From contig JAESQF010000113.1 of NCBI GenBank assembly GCA_016765295.1, forward strand, positions 1-39,729: 39,729 bases of DNA, given 5' to 3'. Position 1 is the first letter of the stretch. Every line of letters starts with the position of its first letter. The translations under genes and the position numbers were made by a program. Below the pieces are notes generated by a model. That model did no database searches. It saw only the letters and a list, made by a program, of their open reading frames with translations, and was not told where the DNA came from. Positions 15,922-24,809 of the stretch are shown here, one piece after another. This DNA is from Oleispira sp. GTDB lineage: Bacteria; Pseudomonadota; Gammaproteobacteria; Pseudomonadales; Oceanobacteraceae.

Positions 15922-16533
15922 ATGGTATTTAAAAAGCTACTGTTCATCGCTTTTCTCATATCTTCTCAGAACGCCTTCAGTGAAGATTTTGAGCTGGATA
16001 TAGTCAAAGCAGCCATTGAGCGTACCAAGCACAGCGTACGCTACGATGGCCGTTATATGTCTATCCCATACCCTAATGGTGATGTTCCCGCTAACATAGG
16101 TGTTTGTACCGATGTCATCATTAGAACTTATCGTGCAATAGGGACTGATCTTCAGAAGCTTGTTCACGAAGATATGCTGGCTAACTTTGGGGCTTATCCA
16201 TCAAAGCGTATTTGGGGGATGAGTTCTACCGATAAAAACATCGATCATCGCCGCGTACCTAATCTTCAGGCCTTTTTATCTAGAAAGGGTGAGAAGCTGG
16301 CAGTTTCTAATGACGGTTCCGATTATAAACCAGGGGATATTGTTACTTGGATGCTACCAGGTAATCTTCCTCATATAGGCTTGATTACTAATAACGTATC
16401 GTCAATTTCAAACAACCCGTTAGTCGTTCATAATATTGGCGCTGGGCCAAAACTTGATGATATGCTTTTCTCTTATAAAATTACGGGGCATTATCGATAT
16501 GTTCCCTCTAAATACCGTGAATCAAGTCTGTAG
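15922..16533 (+). CDS. exported DUF1287 family protein (NlpC/P60-like)
   Basis: DUF1287 proteins (E. coli YijF is one) have the papain/NlpC-P60 type of active site, but their substrate is not settled. I place the start at 15922 and not at the in-frame 15865, because it gives a clean signal peptide (about residues 1-20, ending N-A-F-S) and a 203-aa product. Candidate catalytic residues are visible: Cys62 in G-V-C-T-D, His151 in L-P-H-I-G-L-I, and His170 in V-H-N-I-G. Periplasmic action on peptidoglycan is plausible. It lies between the effector/immunity block and a thioredoxin-like gene starting 16 bp after its stop. A Sec-type leader argues against it being a T6SS cargo itself. No clear promoter seen. 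Confidence 0.85.
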   Translation: MVFKKLLFIAFLISSQNAFSEDFELDIVKAAIERTKHSVRYDGRYMSIPYPNGDVPANIGVCTDVIIRTYRAIGTDLQKLVHEDMLANFGAYPSKRIWGMSSTDKNIDHRRVPNLQAFLSRKGEKLAVSNDGSDYKPGDIVTWMLPGNLPHIGLITNNVSSISNNPLVVHNIGAGPKLDDMLFSYKITGHYRYVPSKYRESSL

Positions 16534-16549
16534 TGTAATGGGTTTAGCC

Positions 16550-17128
16550 ATGAAAATAATCCTCTCTAGTTTATTCTGCCTACTTACTTTATTGCCGAGT
16601 GTATCTTCTGCTGATATTTATAAATGTTACGTGGCTGGGAAGCTGGTATTTACCGATGAACCCTGTGATGGAGAAAAAGTGATTCTTGGAGTGACTAACT
16701 CTATGCCCGCAGAGGAGAAGCCCTTTGTCTACGAACCACTAAAGGTGCCCTATGCAAGTAACCTGTGGTATTACGGTTATGCTGGGTATAAGCGAGCTCT
16801 GAGGTTGCAGAAGAAATATGACGCGCCTATCTTTGTTTATTTTCAAGCGGATTGGTGCGGCTATTGTCGTGAATTAGAAAACAAGCTCATTCAAACATCA
16901 AAAGGCGTAAAAGCCCTTAATAAAGCAATTAAGGTGAAAGTAAGCCCAGAAGATAGTCAGGCAGATGATGCCTTTTTTAGGAAACTAGGGGGCAATGTCT
17001 ACCCTACGTTATTTATGCAGGCTAAAGGGAATAATAACCTGCAAAAGATTCCTGTTCGTAACAAGCGACAGGGTAGGTGGAAGATGTTGACGGCGAATGA
17101 TTTGACTCTTTTAATTGATGAATTGTAA
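16550..17128 (+). CDS. periplasmic DUF4124-thioredoxin fusion protein
   Basis: A 192-aa exported protein. The signal peptide (about 1-21) ends S-S-A. A DUF4124 module follows (I-Y-K-C ... L-V-F-T-D-E-P-C, residues 23-39, two Cys), then a thioredoxin fold with the active site W-C-G-Y-C (102-106) and the cis-proline loop V-Y-P-T (Pro152). The C-G-Y-C centre suggests a disulfide reductase or oxidase acting on periplasmic partners. The frame is open further upstream, but that would overlap the DUF1287 gene by about 100 bp; the Met at 16550 (or 16538) gives a proper signal peptide. It is probably co-transcribed with the DUF1287 gene and convergent with the chemoreceptor 8 bp away. Partner unknown; the Cys in DUF1287 is an obvious candidate. 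Confidence 0.82.
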   Translation: MKIILSSLFCLLTLLPSVSSADIYKCYVAGKLVFTDEPCDGEKVILGVTNSMPAEEKPFVYEPLKVPYASNLWYYGYAGYKRALRLQKKYDAPIFVYFQADWCGYCRELENKLIQTSKGVKALNKAIKVKVSPEDSQADDAFFRKLGGNVYPTLFMQAKGNNNLQKIPVRNKRQGRWKMLTANDLTLLIDEL

Positions 17129-17135
17129 TATTGGT

Positions 17136-18347
17136 TTATAAAAACCGCGCTAACTGCTTTTGAGTCGTCGCGGTCTCTTCCATCATAGTTATTGTATTTT
17201 GATTTACGTCTTGCATAGAAGTACTAATATCTTCACCTAGCTGACTAATATTAGAGACCAGCTGATCATTTTCTGCAAAGCCTCCATCTATTACTTTTAT
17301 ATCTTGTTCGACTCCCGATAGTGCGTTTAGGTCGTGATTAAGAGCGGCGACCATTTCACTGAATTTGTCTGAGTTCTCACCCATCTGTTTTTTCAATAAA
17401 TCAGACTCTTGGTATAGCCCTGAAGATTCTTTTTCAGTATGGCTAACCAATTTTTCCATGCCGGTAATATGTTCACTAATCTCTATGGTGGCAGTGTTCA
17501 CTTTTTGTGCAAGAGAGCGCACTTCATCGGCAACTACAGCAAAACCTCGGCCACTTTCACCTGCTCGCGCCGCTTCAATAGCGGCGTTAAGAGCCAGTAA
17601 ATTGGTTTGTTCAGAGAAACCTTCAACCAGTTTTAAAATGCTACGAATGTTGCTGGCACTTTCACTGAGTTGACCAACAGTATTGCCAAAATTCCCAAGC
17701 AGCTGATTGATGCCATTTATCTTACTTTGCATTTCTATCAAGTCAGTTGAGGACTGTTGTGCTGTTTTAACGTTCAGCTTAGTGGAGGCAGAGAGTTGTT
17801 CGATATTGCTGCTAATGGAATGGATATTTTGTTTTAGCTGGTCACTGCTATCATGAATGCTTTGTCCTAACTGGTTCTGCTTATTGGTATTTTCTATGCC
17901 TTGTTCTACCGAGTGCAATACCTGTTCATTTACCTTGCTGGCATTCAAAGCGTGGCTATAGGTATCTTGCAGAATGGCTTGTAGGTTTTCGACAAAATGA
18001 TTGTAGCTTTTAGCCAGTTCACCAAATTCATCATAACTAAAGCTAGGAAGTCGCTGAGATAAATCCCCTTGTTTTTTGTTTATATTCTCCAAAGTCTGTT
18101 GCATTAATTTAACGGGTCTAACAATTAAATAGTTTAAATAAAACAGGGTGAAGCCAAACGCAATAGAGGTGAATGATATTATGCCATACAAACTACTTTG
18201 CTTATCTTCTGGAATAAGGCTACTGAGCTGAAAGTAAGACAATATTTGAATAGTGAAGAGAAAGGCCAAGTTTCCCAGAATTTTGCGATTAAGGGTATAG
18301 AAAAATACTTTTTCAACCTGATTATAAATTGAGATAAACCACTGCAT
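17136..18347 (-). CDS. methyl-accepting chemotaxis protein without periplasmic sensor
   Basis: A 403-aa chemoreceptor. Two hydrophobic segments (about 25-45 and 53-76) are separated by only some 10 polar residues, so there is no periplasmic ligand domain. A HAMP domain follows (about 74-126, with the P-V-K-L-M turn and Y-D-E-F-G-E-L). A long coiled coil carries the hallmark hairpin tip [19 protein letters not shown][13 protein letters not shown], which binds CheA/CheW. No C-terminal N-W-E-T-F-like CheR tether is present. It may sense a membrane state or an intracellular cue, or work with a partner. It is transcribed alone; no che genes lie nearby. Confidence 0.92.
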   Translation of the reverse strand: MQWFISIYNQVEKVFFYTLNRKILGNLAFLFTIQILSYFQLSSLIPEDKQSSLYGIISFTSIAFGFTLFYLNYLIVRPVKLMQQTLENINKKQGDLSQRLPSFSYDEFGELAKSYNHFVENLQAILQDTYSHALNASKVNEQVLHSVEQGIENTNKQNQLGQSIHDSSDQLKQNIHSISSNIEQLSASTKLNVKTAQQSSTDLIEMQSKINGINQLLGNFGNTVGQLSESASNIRSILKLVEGFSEQTNLLALNAAIEAARAGESGRGFAVVADEVRSLAQKVNTATIEISEHITGMEKLVSHTEKESSGLYQESDLLKKQMGENSDKFSEMVAALNHDLNALSGVEQDIKVIDGGFAENDQLVSNISQLGEDISTSMQDVNQNTITMMEETATTQKQLARFL

Positions 18348-18459
18348 ATGTAACGTCCTTAAAACGGTCTATTAGCTATTGCGATTGAGTATAGACAGGA
18401 TCTAGGACTTTTGGCTTAGTAGGAGGATTTTTATGCTACAACTTGATATACATCAATAA

Positions 18460-18652
18460 TATAAATTACTAACGTATATCAAAGATCTAGAGAAAGGATC
18501 AAGGTTTGTCTATACCTTAACAGAGAAGGGCATCGAACTTATGCCGATGATGCTGGCGATGATGGATTGGGCGGAAAAATATAAGTGCCACCAGAGTGTA
18601 TAAAAAAATCAGAGCTGATTTAGCTGCACTGCAGCAAGAGCTAATGAGTTAA
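18460..18652 (+). pseudogene. remnant of an HxlR-type (winged-helix) regulator
   Basis: A short frame without a start reads G-S-R-F-V-Y-T-L-T-E-K-G-I-E-L and then M-D-W-A-E-K-Y. This is the C-terminal wing and last helix of HxlR-family repressors. It meets a stop near 18600; a +1/-1 shift then gives a continuing helix (D-L-A-A-L-Q-Q-E-L) ending in a TAA at 18650-18652. The N-terminal recognition helix is gone. Upstream, a good ribosome site (AGGAGG at 18421-18426) before an ATG at 18433 leads to an 8-codon frame only, possibly the old gene start. It lies tail-to-tail with the broken CMD gene. Confidence 0.55.
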
Positions 18653-18977
18653 AACTTATCTTCTAATAAATCCTTAGCGGCACGAAAGGCTTCTTGTGCC
18701 GCGGGAGCCCCGGCATAGACAGCAGAGTGCAGCAGTACTTCACGAATCTCTTCTGGAGTAGCCCCGTTATTCAATGCGCCCTGAATATGACCTTTAATTT
18801 CAGTCGATGCCTTCATCACAGCGAGCATACCAACCGTTACCAGAGAGCGTGTTCGTTGATCCATTCTTGTGCGGGTTCCATGAAGGCTGTGGTATTGCCC
18901 ATGGCTTTATCGACAAACGCTTCGCCCATTACTTCGCGACGAACTTGTAGGCCGTTATCTAAATCTTCTTTGCTCAT
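18649..18977 (-). pseudogene. carboxymuconolactone decarboxylase family gene, frameshifted
   Basis: Two frames together make one CMD-family protein. From the ATG at 18977 the first frame reads the usual N-terminus (G-L-Q-V-R-R-E-V-M-G, then A-F-V-D-K-A) through W-I-N-E-H-A and soon stops. From 18864 the second frame reads D-Q-R-T-R-S-L-V-T-V-G-M-L through the conserved G-H-I-Q-G-A-L-N-N-G and E-E-I-R-E-V-L-L-H-S-A-V-Y to the end. The junction is 15 bp (18847-18861) that codes the family motif in both frames, as expected after a deletion between two direct repeats. Restoring a 46-bp loss gives 375 bp (124 aa plus stop), the family's normal size. A 71-aa product from the internal ATG is conceivable but would lack the N-terminal helices. 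Confidence 0.75.
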
Positions 18978-19052
18978 GTTGTAGTTCCAATCTTAAGTGA
19001 AAAATTTAACTCAGAATAATAAGGATTATAAAACGGTATTTTAGAGAAAAAT

Positions 19053-19070
19053 AGCCTATAAAAATAGGCT
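19053..19070. other. hairpin in the gap before the DUF222/HNH gene
   Basis: AGCCTAT (19053-19059), an AAAA loop and ATAGGCT (19064-19070) form a perfect 7-bp stem between the broken CMD gene and the next gene. It is followed by TTATTTTATTG, so it could be a weak terminator or an operator. Confidence 0.3.
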
Positions 19071-19150
19071 TATTTTATTGTTGTATAGCCTGTATGAACT
19101 AAAATTAAGACAGTATCTAAAACAGCATTATTTTAGTTTATGGTGGTTAT

Positions 19151-20764
19151 ATGTATGCTTTAAAAGTTGAGGAGTTTTTAACGAATAACTTATCTGAGGA
19201 AATCAATAAAGCGACTGCGCTCTCTATAAAAGAAGGCATAAGTGAAAATATCAAAGATAACTATGAATTTTCCTTTGCTGAAACAGTCGACCAACTATCC
19301 GATCAAATAACTACCCTCGCTGGCCAGATTAACGCCGCCACCTATCGCTTGTTAAAACTCATTGCAGAATTTGACCGCAGACAAGCTTGGGCAGGTTATG
19401 GCCTTCGCTCATGTGCCCATTGGTTAAACTGGAAATGTGGTATTAGCATGAACCCTGCTCGTGAAAAGGTCAGAACTGCTCGGGCATTAGAAAGCTTGCC
19501 AAACATTAATGCGGCTTTTCAAACAGGCGAGCTGAGTTTTTCAAAAGTTCGTGCCATGACGCGAATCGCGACCGAAGAAAATGAAGACTATTTATTAAAC
19601 ATTGCTGAATATGGCACGGCGCAACATATGGAGGTTTTGGTTAAAGCCTTTCGTACTGTAAGCCGCATTGCTGATAAACCAGAGGACTTTAATGCAGTCG
19701 AAATAGATGAGTGCAAAAAGAGTGTATTAGGTGAAACTCAGCATGAACTCAGACAGCAGAAACATCAGCAGGAAGATCGTAGCGTCACTTGTTACCAAGA
19801 CGATGATGGCATGTGGATTATAAAAGCCAAGCTACCTGCGGAAGAGGGGGCATTAGTTGCCAAAGCACTGCAAGAGCTGGGTGATAGTATTGCGAATATG
19901 AATAGTGAGACCACTGAAAATAGTGAAAAAGACGTTTCAGCGGAAACAGAAACGGAAACATTTTCACTCGACAAAAATGAAGAGAAACTTACCTTCCCTC
20001 AACGCCGTGCAGATGCTTTGGTCGCTTTTGCTGAGCATTATCTTGCTAGCTCAGAGCTTGAGTCACTAAAAGGCGCAGAGCGCTGTCAGCTAATCATGCA
20101 TATAAGAGCAAATACTCATACAGGTTCTAGTGATGATATCAGCCTAGATGGCCGTTGGTTACTGCCTAATGCCGCAAGGCGCTTGGCGTGTGATGCCAGC
20201 CTGCTGGTGGTGCAAGAGGATGAGGTGGGCAATGTATTGGATATTGGCCGTAAAACACGGATTATTCCTGTAGCTATGGAGCGGGCTTTGTCGATTCGTG
20301 ATGGCGGTTGTTGTCAGTTTCCTGGTTGTTGTGAAACCCGTTATACCGAGGGCCATCATATAAAGCACTGGGCGGATGGTGGAGATACTAAGCTGGATAA
20401 TTTAGTCACTCTCTGTCGTTATCATCATAGAGAGCTGCATAAAGGCTCGTTCTTTCTTTCGCTTAAACCTGCTTCTGTCAATCCTGAAAGCACCTCAAAA
20501 CGCTTTGTCGAGCGCTTGTGTTTTTCTAAAGTTGATCGTTATTTTGATTCGCCTTTTAATCGTTCGGAAGACTTCGTTATAGCAGCCAACCCCGCTAAGT
20601 TTACTTGTGCTTGTTGTGACCCTGCTAAGCTGGAGGCTACCTTGCCTCACACTATTGATGAGAAAACGGCTGTTACCAAGTGGACTGGTGAGGGTATGGA
20701 TGTGGGAATGGCAATTGATGGTTTATTGAGTGCGGGCAAGAGGAAGAAGAATGGATTTAATTAG
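19151..20764 (+). CDS. DUF222 and HNH endonuclease domain protein
   Basis: A 537-aa protein of the 13E12-repeat/DUF222 type. The N-terminal DUF222 region (about 45-300) includes R-R-Q-A-W-A-G-Y-G-x-R-S-C-A-H-W-L and the A-R-E-K-V-R-T-A-R-A-L block. A Glu/Thr-rich variable insert lies near 245-275. An HNH nuclease motif sits at about 386-432: C-x-F-P-G-C, then G-H-H-I-K-H-W-A-D-G-G-x-T-x-L-D-N-L-V-T-L-C-R-Y-H-H-R-E-L-H. The HNH residues look complete, so it should be able to cut DNA. In the family these proteins often occur as dispersed, repeated genes; their cellular role is unclear. The GGTGG before the ATG is a modest ribosome site. No flanking repeats or attachment sites are seen. Confidence 0.9.
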   Translation: MYALKVEEFLTNNLSEEINKATALSIKEGISENIKDNYEFSFAETVDQLSDQITTLAGQINAATYRLLKLIAEFDRRQAWAGYGLRSCAHWLNWKCGISMNPAREKVRTARALESLPNINAAFQTGELSFSKVRAMTRIATEENEDYLLNIAEYGTAQHMEVLVKAFRTVSRIADKPEDFNAVEIDECKKSVLGETQHELRQQKHQQEDRSVTCYQDDDGMWIIKAKLPAEEGALVAKALQELGDSIANMNSETTENSEKDVSAETETETFSLDKNEEKLTFPQRRADALVAFAEHYLASSELESLKGAERCQLIMHIRANTHTGSSDDISLDGRWLLPNAARRLACDASLLVVQEDEVGNVLDIGRKTRIIPVAMERALSIRDGGCCQFPGCCETRYTEGHHIKHWADGGDTKLDNLVTLCRYHHRELHKGSFFLSLKPASVNPESTSKRFVERLCFSKVDRYFDSPFNRSEDFVIAANPAKFTCACCDPAKLEATLPHTIDEKTAVTKWTGEGMDVGMAIDGLLSAGKRKKNGFN

Positions 20765-20982
20765 TTATACCGCTTATTTATTGCGTTCAACTTGCTCAAA
20801 TCAACAGCTGAGCTGTAAGTAAAGGTGAAGGGCAAGTATTGATTGGAAAATGAAATTTGTGTTCTAGCTGAGGCTTGAAAGCAATTATGTATTAATAACT
20901 CAGCTTTATATGACCGCTGTATCATATTGTTAATCAAGCTGAAAGCATTGTGCTATAGGATATCTGACCTAGAATTATTACC

Positions 20983-21702
20983 ATGGAATCTAATAACATG
21001 AGGTTTAGTGTGTTTAAGAACATATTTGATAGTATCAAAGAAAAAATCATGTCTTATTTGTGGGCTCGCTCTGAATTAGGAAGGAATTTAAACAGTTATA
21101 ATGAAAACTTCTTTTTCAGTGAGGCCAATATACTAAATTCTTTTTCGGAAAAAAAGAAATATGAATTGATGGGTAAATTGTATAAAGAAGTAATTGGAAT
21201 TACTAGTTCTGAAAACTCACTTCTAGATTTGCGGAATAAACTTGTTGAATACGTACTTGAGTACGCTCAAATCCAAGTTATATGTTTGACTTTAAAAGAT
21301 AAGGAGGAAAGTATTCATTCAGAGTATGTATCAGGCCAATTATATCCATTTATTCAGAAGTTGGCTGGCTCTATTGAATCTTTAGAGGAATATATATTAA
21401 AAGAAACTCCGACAGATGAAGAGTTAATGCAGGCGTGTAATGTTAAATGCACACTTCTTATATACTATATTAACGGGCTGAATGTGCTAAGAATTGATAT
21501 GGATGATCATAAAAAAGAGGATTGGTTGAGGCCGTTTATTTTATCGATGATGATTGTTTATGAAGATAATTTCAGAAAATCTATTAATCTACCAAGCCTT
21601 CTTAAACAAAATTTAGATAATCTTAATCACAGTACATTTATGAACGTTGTCAGAAGTGGAGCTGATAACCCTTATGAAGTTTGGTTGTCTGAGGATGTAT
21701 AG
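20983..21702 (+). CDS. hypothetical protein, mostly helical, unrecognised
   Basis: I do not recognise this 239-aa protein. It has no signal peptide or membrane segment and no Cys-rich or catalytic motif I can name. Composition suggests an all-alpha cytoplasmic protein: long charged helices with a regular Leu/Ile pattern throughout (about 40-80, 80-120 and 140-200). The Met at 20983 and one at 20998 are both possible starts, neither with a strong ribosome site. Codon use is more AT-rich than in the neighbouring gcv genes, which fits an acquired or orphan gene. It is followed by a good terminator, supporting it as a real transcription unit. The upstream 218-bp gap shows nothing I can name. Confidence 0.6.
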   Translation: MESNNMRFSVFKNIFDSIKEKIMSYLWARSELGRNLNSYNENFFFSEANILNSFSEKKKYELMGKLYKEVIGITSSENSLLDLRNKLVEYVLEYAQIQVICLTLKDKEESIHSEYVSGQLYPFIQKLAGSIESLEEYILKETPTDEELMQACNVKCTLLIYYINGLNVLRIDMDDHKKEDWLRPFILSMMIVYEDNFRKSINLPSLLKQNLDNLNHSTFMNVVRSGADNPYEVWLSEDV

Positions 21703-21717
21703 CTGCGTTATTAACAT

Positions 21718-21746
21718 AAAAAACCCAGCGCAGGACTGGGTTTTTT
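21718..21746. terminator. bidirectional terminator between the hypothetical gene and gcvP
   Basis: AAACCCAG (21721-21728), a 7-nt loop and CTGGGTTT (21736-21743) are flanked by A on the left and T on the right. It serves the 239-aa gene on the plus strand and probably gcvP, which converges on it, on the minus strand. Confidence 0.92.
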
Positions 21747-21783
21747 ATTGGTTGAAAATCGAGAAGCTAAAACTCAACGAGTT

Positions 21784-24690
21784 TTAATCTTCATAATTCT
21801 CAATAGCAGGGCAAGAACAAATCAAGTTACGGTCGCCGTACACGTCATCAATACGGCCAACAGAAGGCCAGAATTTGTGTGCGCCTAGGTTCTTAGTTGG
21901 GAATGCCGCTAATTTCTGAGAATAAGGACGATCCCAATCACCGGTAACAACCGCTGCTGTGTGCGGTGCATTTTTCAGCGGGTTGTTTTCCGCGTCTAGC
22001 TCACCACTGTGTATCGCCATGATTTCGCCTTTAATCGAGATCATTGCGTTAGCGAAGCGATCGATTTCTGCTTTGCTTTCAGATTCCGTCGGCTCAATCA
22101 TGAAGGTTCCGGCAACAGGGAACGACATAGTTGGAGCGTGGAAACCGTAATCCATTAAGCGTTTAGCGATATCAACTTCTGTAATACCGGTTTGCTCTTT
22201 TAATGGACGCAAATCAATAATACATTCGTGAGCCACTAAACCGTTATTACCTGAATACAAGATCGGGTAATGTTCGGCTAAACGCTTGGCCAAGTAATTC
22301 GCTTTTAATAGCGCGTTTTGAGTTGCTTTACGCAAACCTTTGCCGCCCATTAGCGTGATGTACATCCAAGAGATCGTTAAGATACTGGCAGAGCCGTAAG
22401 GGGCAGAAGATACCGCGCCTTGGCCTTTGCTTTCGTTATCTATCGGACGAACTGCGTGGTTGGCAACAAACGGTGCAAGGTGTGCTGCTACGCCGATTGG
22501 ACCCATACCAGGACCACCGCCGCCGTGTGGAATAGCGAAGGTTTTGTGCAAGTTCATGTGCGATACGTCTGCGCCTAGATACGCAGGTTGAGTAATACCC
22601 ACCTGTGCGTTTAGGTTGGCGCCATCCATATACACTTGGCCGCCTAGGCTATGAACAAGTTCGCAAATTTCTTTGATCCCTTCTTCGTATACGCCGTGAG
22701 TTGAAGGGTAGGTGATCATTAAGCACGAAAGGTTATCGCCAATTTCTTCGGCTTTCGCTTTCAGGTCTGCGAAGTCTACGTTGCCGAATTCATCACAGTT
22801 GGTCACGACTACTTTCATCGACGCCATTTGTGCAGAGGCAGGGTTAGTACCATGGGCAGAGCGTGGAATTAAACAAACGTTACGGTGACCTTCGCCACGG
22901 CTTTCGTGATATTTCTTAATCGCGATTAGACCCGCGTATTCGCCTTGTGCGCCTGAGTTAGGCTGCATGCAGATGGCAGAAAAACCGGTGATGTCTTTTA
23001 AGTAGTCATCTAGTTCACCAATCATTTGCTCGTAACCAACGGTTTGGTCTTTTGGCGCGAATGGGTGAATGGTCGAGAACTCAGGCCAAGACAGAGGAAT
23101 CATCTGCGTCGTGGCGTTTAATTTCATGGTGCAAGAACCTAGGGTGATCATTGAATGATTCATCGCTAGATCTTTTACTTCCAAGCTCTTCATGTAGCGC
23201 AGCATTTCGTGTTCGCTGTGGTACGAGTTGAAGGTTGGGTGAGTTAGGAATTCGGTAGTACGCACTAACTCTGCAGGAATTGAGCTAGCACCTTTCTCGT
23301 CTTGAGAGGCGACAACTTCTGCGTCTAATTCATAAATGTCTAAGTTAAAGTCTTCAGCGGCATCGCCTAAGAAGATTGTAAATAACTCAGAAATATCAGC
23401 AGCGGATGTTTTTTCACAGATTGATACGCCAACAGAGACGGCGCTATCAAGACGCAAGTTCACTTCGGCGGCGAGAGCGCGCTGAATAACGGCATCACGA
23501 TCGTCAGTGATAATTGTTAGGGTATCGAACCAAGTATCGTTAGCTAGTTTGAAACCGGCCTTTTTCAAACCTAGCGCTAAAATATCAGTCAAACGGTGAA
23601 TGCGCCCAGCAATGGTTTTTAAACCTTGTGGGCCGTGATAAACCGCATAGAAAGAAGAAAGGTTGGCCAATAATGCCTGTGCTGTACAGATATTAGAGTT
23701 CGCCTTTTCGCGACGGATATGTTGCTCACGAGTTTGCAATGCCATGCGCAATGCTTGGTTGCCTTGAGCATCGATGGAAACACCGATGATGCGACCCGGG
23801 ATCGAACGCTTGTACTTATCTTTTGTCGCGAAGAACGCCGCGTGTGGACCACCAAAACCCATTGGCACACCAAAGTGTTGAGCATTGCCCAATACAATGT
23901 CGGCGCCCATATCGGCAGGGGTCTTCAGTGCAACCAAAGCCATAAGGTCGGTTGCGACTGTGGCTAGTGCATCTTTTGCGTGTAACGCAGTAATAATGTC
24001 GGTGAAATCTTCAACGTTACCGCCTTTACCTGGGTACTGGAAAATAGCCCCAAATACTTCAGCATCTGCAGCGTCTGCTGCTGGTGCAACGATGATTTCC
24101 CAGCCGAATGCTTCGGCGCGGGTTTTAATAACGTCGATGGTTTGCGGTAAGCAGTTTTCATCTACGAAGAAGGTATTAGATTTGTTTTTACGCACGGTAC
24201 GCTTGGTCATGGCCATGGCTTCAGCCGCCGCGGTACCTTCATCAAGCAAGGAGGCGTTGGCTAATTCCATTCCTGTCATGTCGCAAACAAGTTGCTGGAA
24301 GTTTAACAGTGCTTCCAAGCGACCTTGAGCAATTTCTGGCTGGTAAGGCGTATAAGCCGTATACCAACCTGGGTTTTCCAATACGTTGCGCATGATAACT
24401 GGCGGAACAATGGTATCGTTGTAACCCATGCCGATGTAGCTTTTGAAAACCTTGTTCTGGTCAGCCAGAGAACGTAAATAGTTAATCGCTTCGAATTCTG
24501 TACGGCCATCTTTGATGCCTAAAAATTTTTCACGCAAAATATCCGCAGGAACGATCTGTGTAGAAAGATCTTCTAGGCTAGTAGCGCCGACAGCGGCTAG
24601 TAGTGCTTTTTCTTCTGCGTCATCAGAACCAATGTGGCGACCAATAAAGTTGTCGCGCTGTTCCAGTTGTATCAGGGTTTCTATGCTCAT
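21784..24690 (-). CDS. gcvP: glycine dehydrogenase (decarboxylating), P protein
   Basis: P protein of the glycine cleavage system: a PLP enzyme that decarboxylates glycine and passes the aminomethyl group to the lipoyl arm of GcvH. The 968-aa length is that of the fused single-chain form. The N-terminal half has F-I-G-R-H-I-G and the E-A-x-A-M-x-x-R segment. The C-terminal half has the PLP-binding lysine, in N-L-H-K-T-F[12 protein letters not shown], at about residue 716. It is the last gene of gcvT-gcvH-gcvP. A 119-bp gap with a terminator-like hairpin separates it from gcvH, so its expression may be set apart from that of gcvT and gcvH. No defects are seen. Confidence 0.98.
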   Translation of the reverse strand: MSIETLIQLEQRDNFIGRHIGSDDAEEKALLAAVGATSLEDLSTQIVPADILREKFLGIKDGRTEFEAINYLRSLADQNKVFKSYIGMGYNDTIVPPVIMRNVLENPGWYTAYTPYQPEIAQGRLEALLNFQQLVCDMTGMELANASLLDEGTAAAEAMAMTKRTVRKNKSNTFFVDENCLPQTIDVIKTRAEAFGWEIIVAPAADAADAEVFGAIFQYPGKGGNVEDFTDIITALHAKDALATVATDLMALVALKTPADMGADIVLGNAQHFGVPMGFGGPHAAFFATKDKYKRSIPGRIIGVSIDAQGNQALRMALQTREQHIRREKANSNICTAQALLANLSSFYAVYHGPQGLKTIAGRIHRLTDILALGLKKAGFKLANDTWFDTLTIITDDRDAVIQRALAAEVNLRLDSAVSVGVSICEKTSAADISELFTIFLGDAAEDFNLDIYELDAEVVASQDEKGASSIPAELVRTTEFLTHPTFNSYHSEHEMLRYMKSLEVKDLAMNHSMITLGSCTMKLNATTQMIPLSWPEFSTIHPFAPKDQTVGYEQMIGELDDYLKDITGFSAICMQPNSGAQGEYAGLIAIKKYHESRGEGHRNVCLIPRSAHGTNPASAQMASMKVVVTNCDEFGNVDFADLKAKAEEIGDNLSCLMITYPSTHGVYEEGIKEICELVHSLGGQVYMDGANLNAQVGITQPAYLGADVSHMNLHKTFAIPHGGGGPGMGPIGVAAHLAPFVANHAVRPIDNESKGQGAVSSAPYGSASILTISWMYITLMGGKGLRKATQNALLKANYLAKRLAEHYPILYSGNNGLVAHECIIDLRPLKEQTGITEVDIAKRLMDYGFHAPTMSFPVAGTFMIEPTESESKAEIDRFANAMISIKGEIMAIHSGELDAENNPLKNAPHTAAVVTGDWDRPYSQKLAAFPTKNLGAHKFWPSVGRIDDVYGDRNLICSCPAIENYED

Positions 24691-24740
24691 GGGCTTGCTC
24701 GTAATGTACTAAGAATTGTACGAAAGTTAGGGGATGAACG

Positions 24741-24796
24741 AAAAAAAGCCCTGCTACTTCTAAGATTAATATCGTGTATTAAAAAGCAACAGGGCT
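24741..24796 (-). terminator. terminator-like hairpin between gcvH and gcvP
   Basis: On the minus strand, AGCCCTGTTGCT (24796 to 24785) pairs with AGTAGCAGGGCT (24758 to 24747) through 12 positions including two G-T pairs. A 26-nt loop separates the arms and a run of seven T follows (24747 to 24741). It lies inside the operon, 54 bp upstream of gcvP. It is probably a partial terminator or a processing and stability site that sets the ratio of gcvH to gcvP. Confidence 0.7.
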
Positions 24797-24809
24797 TAGG
24801 TCTTACTAA

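Noticed and set aside
15922-16533. DUF1287 protein as a second T6SS effector
   Set aside because: It carries a clear signal peptide and has no cognate immunity gene beside it, so a resident periplasmic enzyme is more likely.
16436-16549. Upstream extension of the DUF4124-thioredoxin gene
   Set aside because: The frame is open to 16436, but that part overlaps the end of the DUF1287 gene in another frame and lacks family-like sequence. The Met at 16550 gives a proper signal peptide.
23619-24509. Open frames in other phases across gcvP
   Set aside because: Several frames of 60-150 codons on both strands lie wholly inside gcvP, have no family features or ribosome sites, and are shadows of the real gene.
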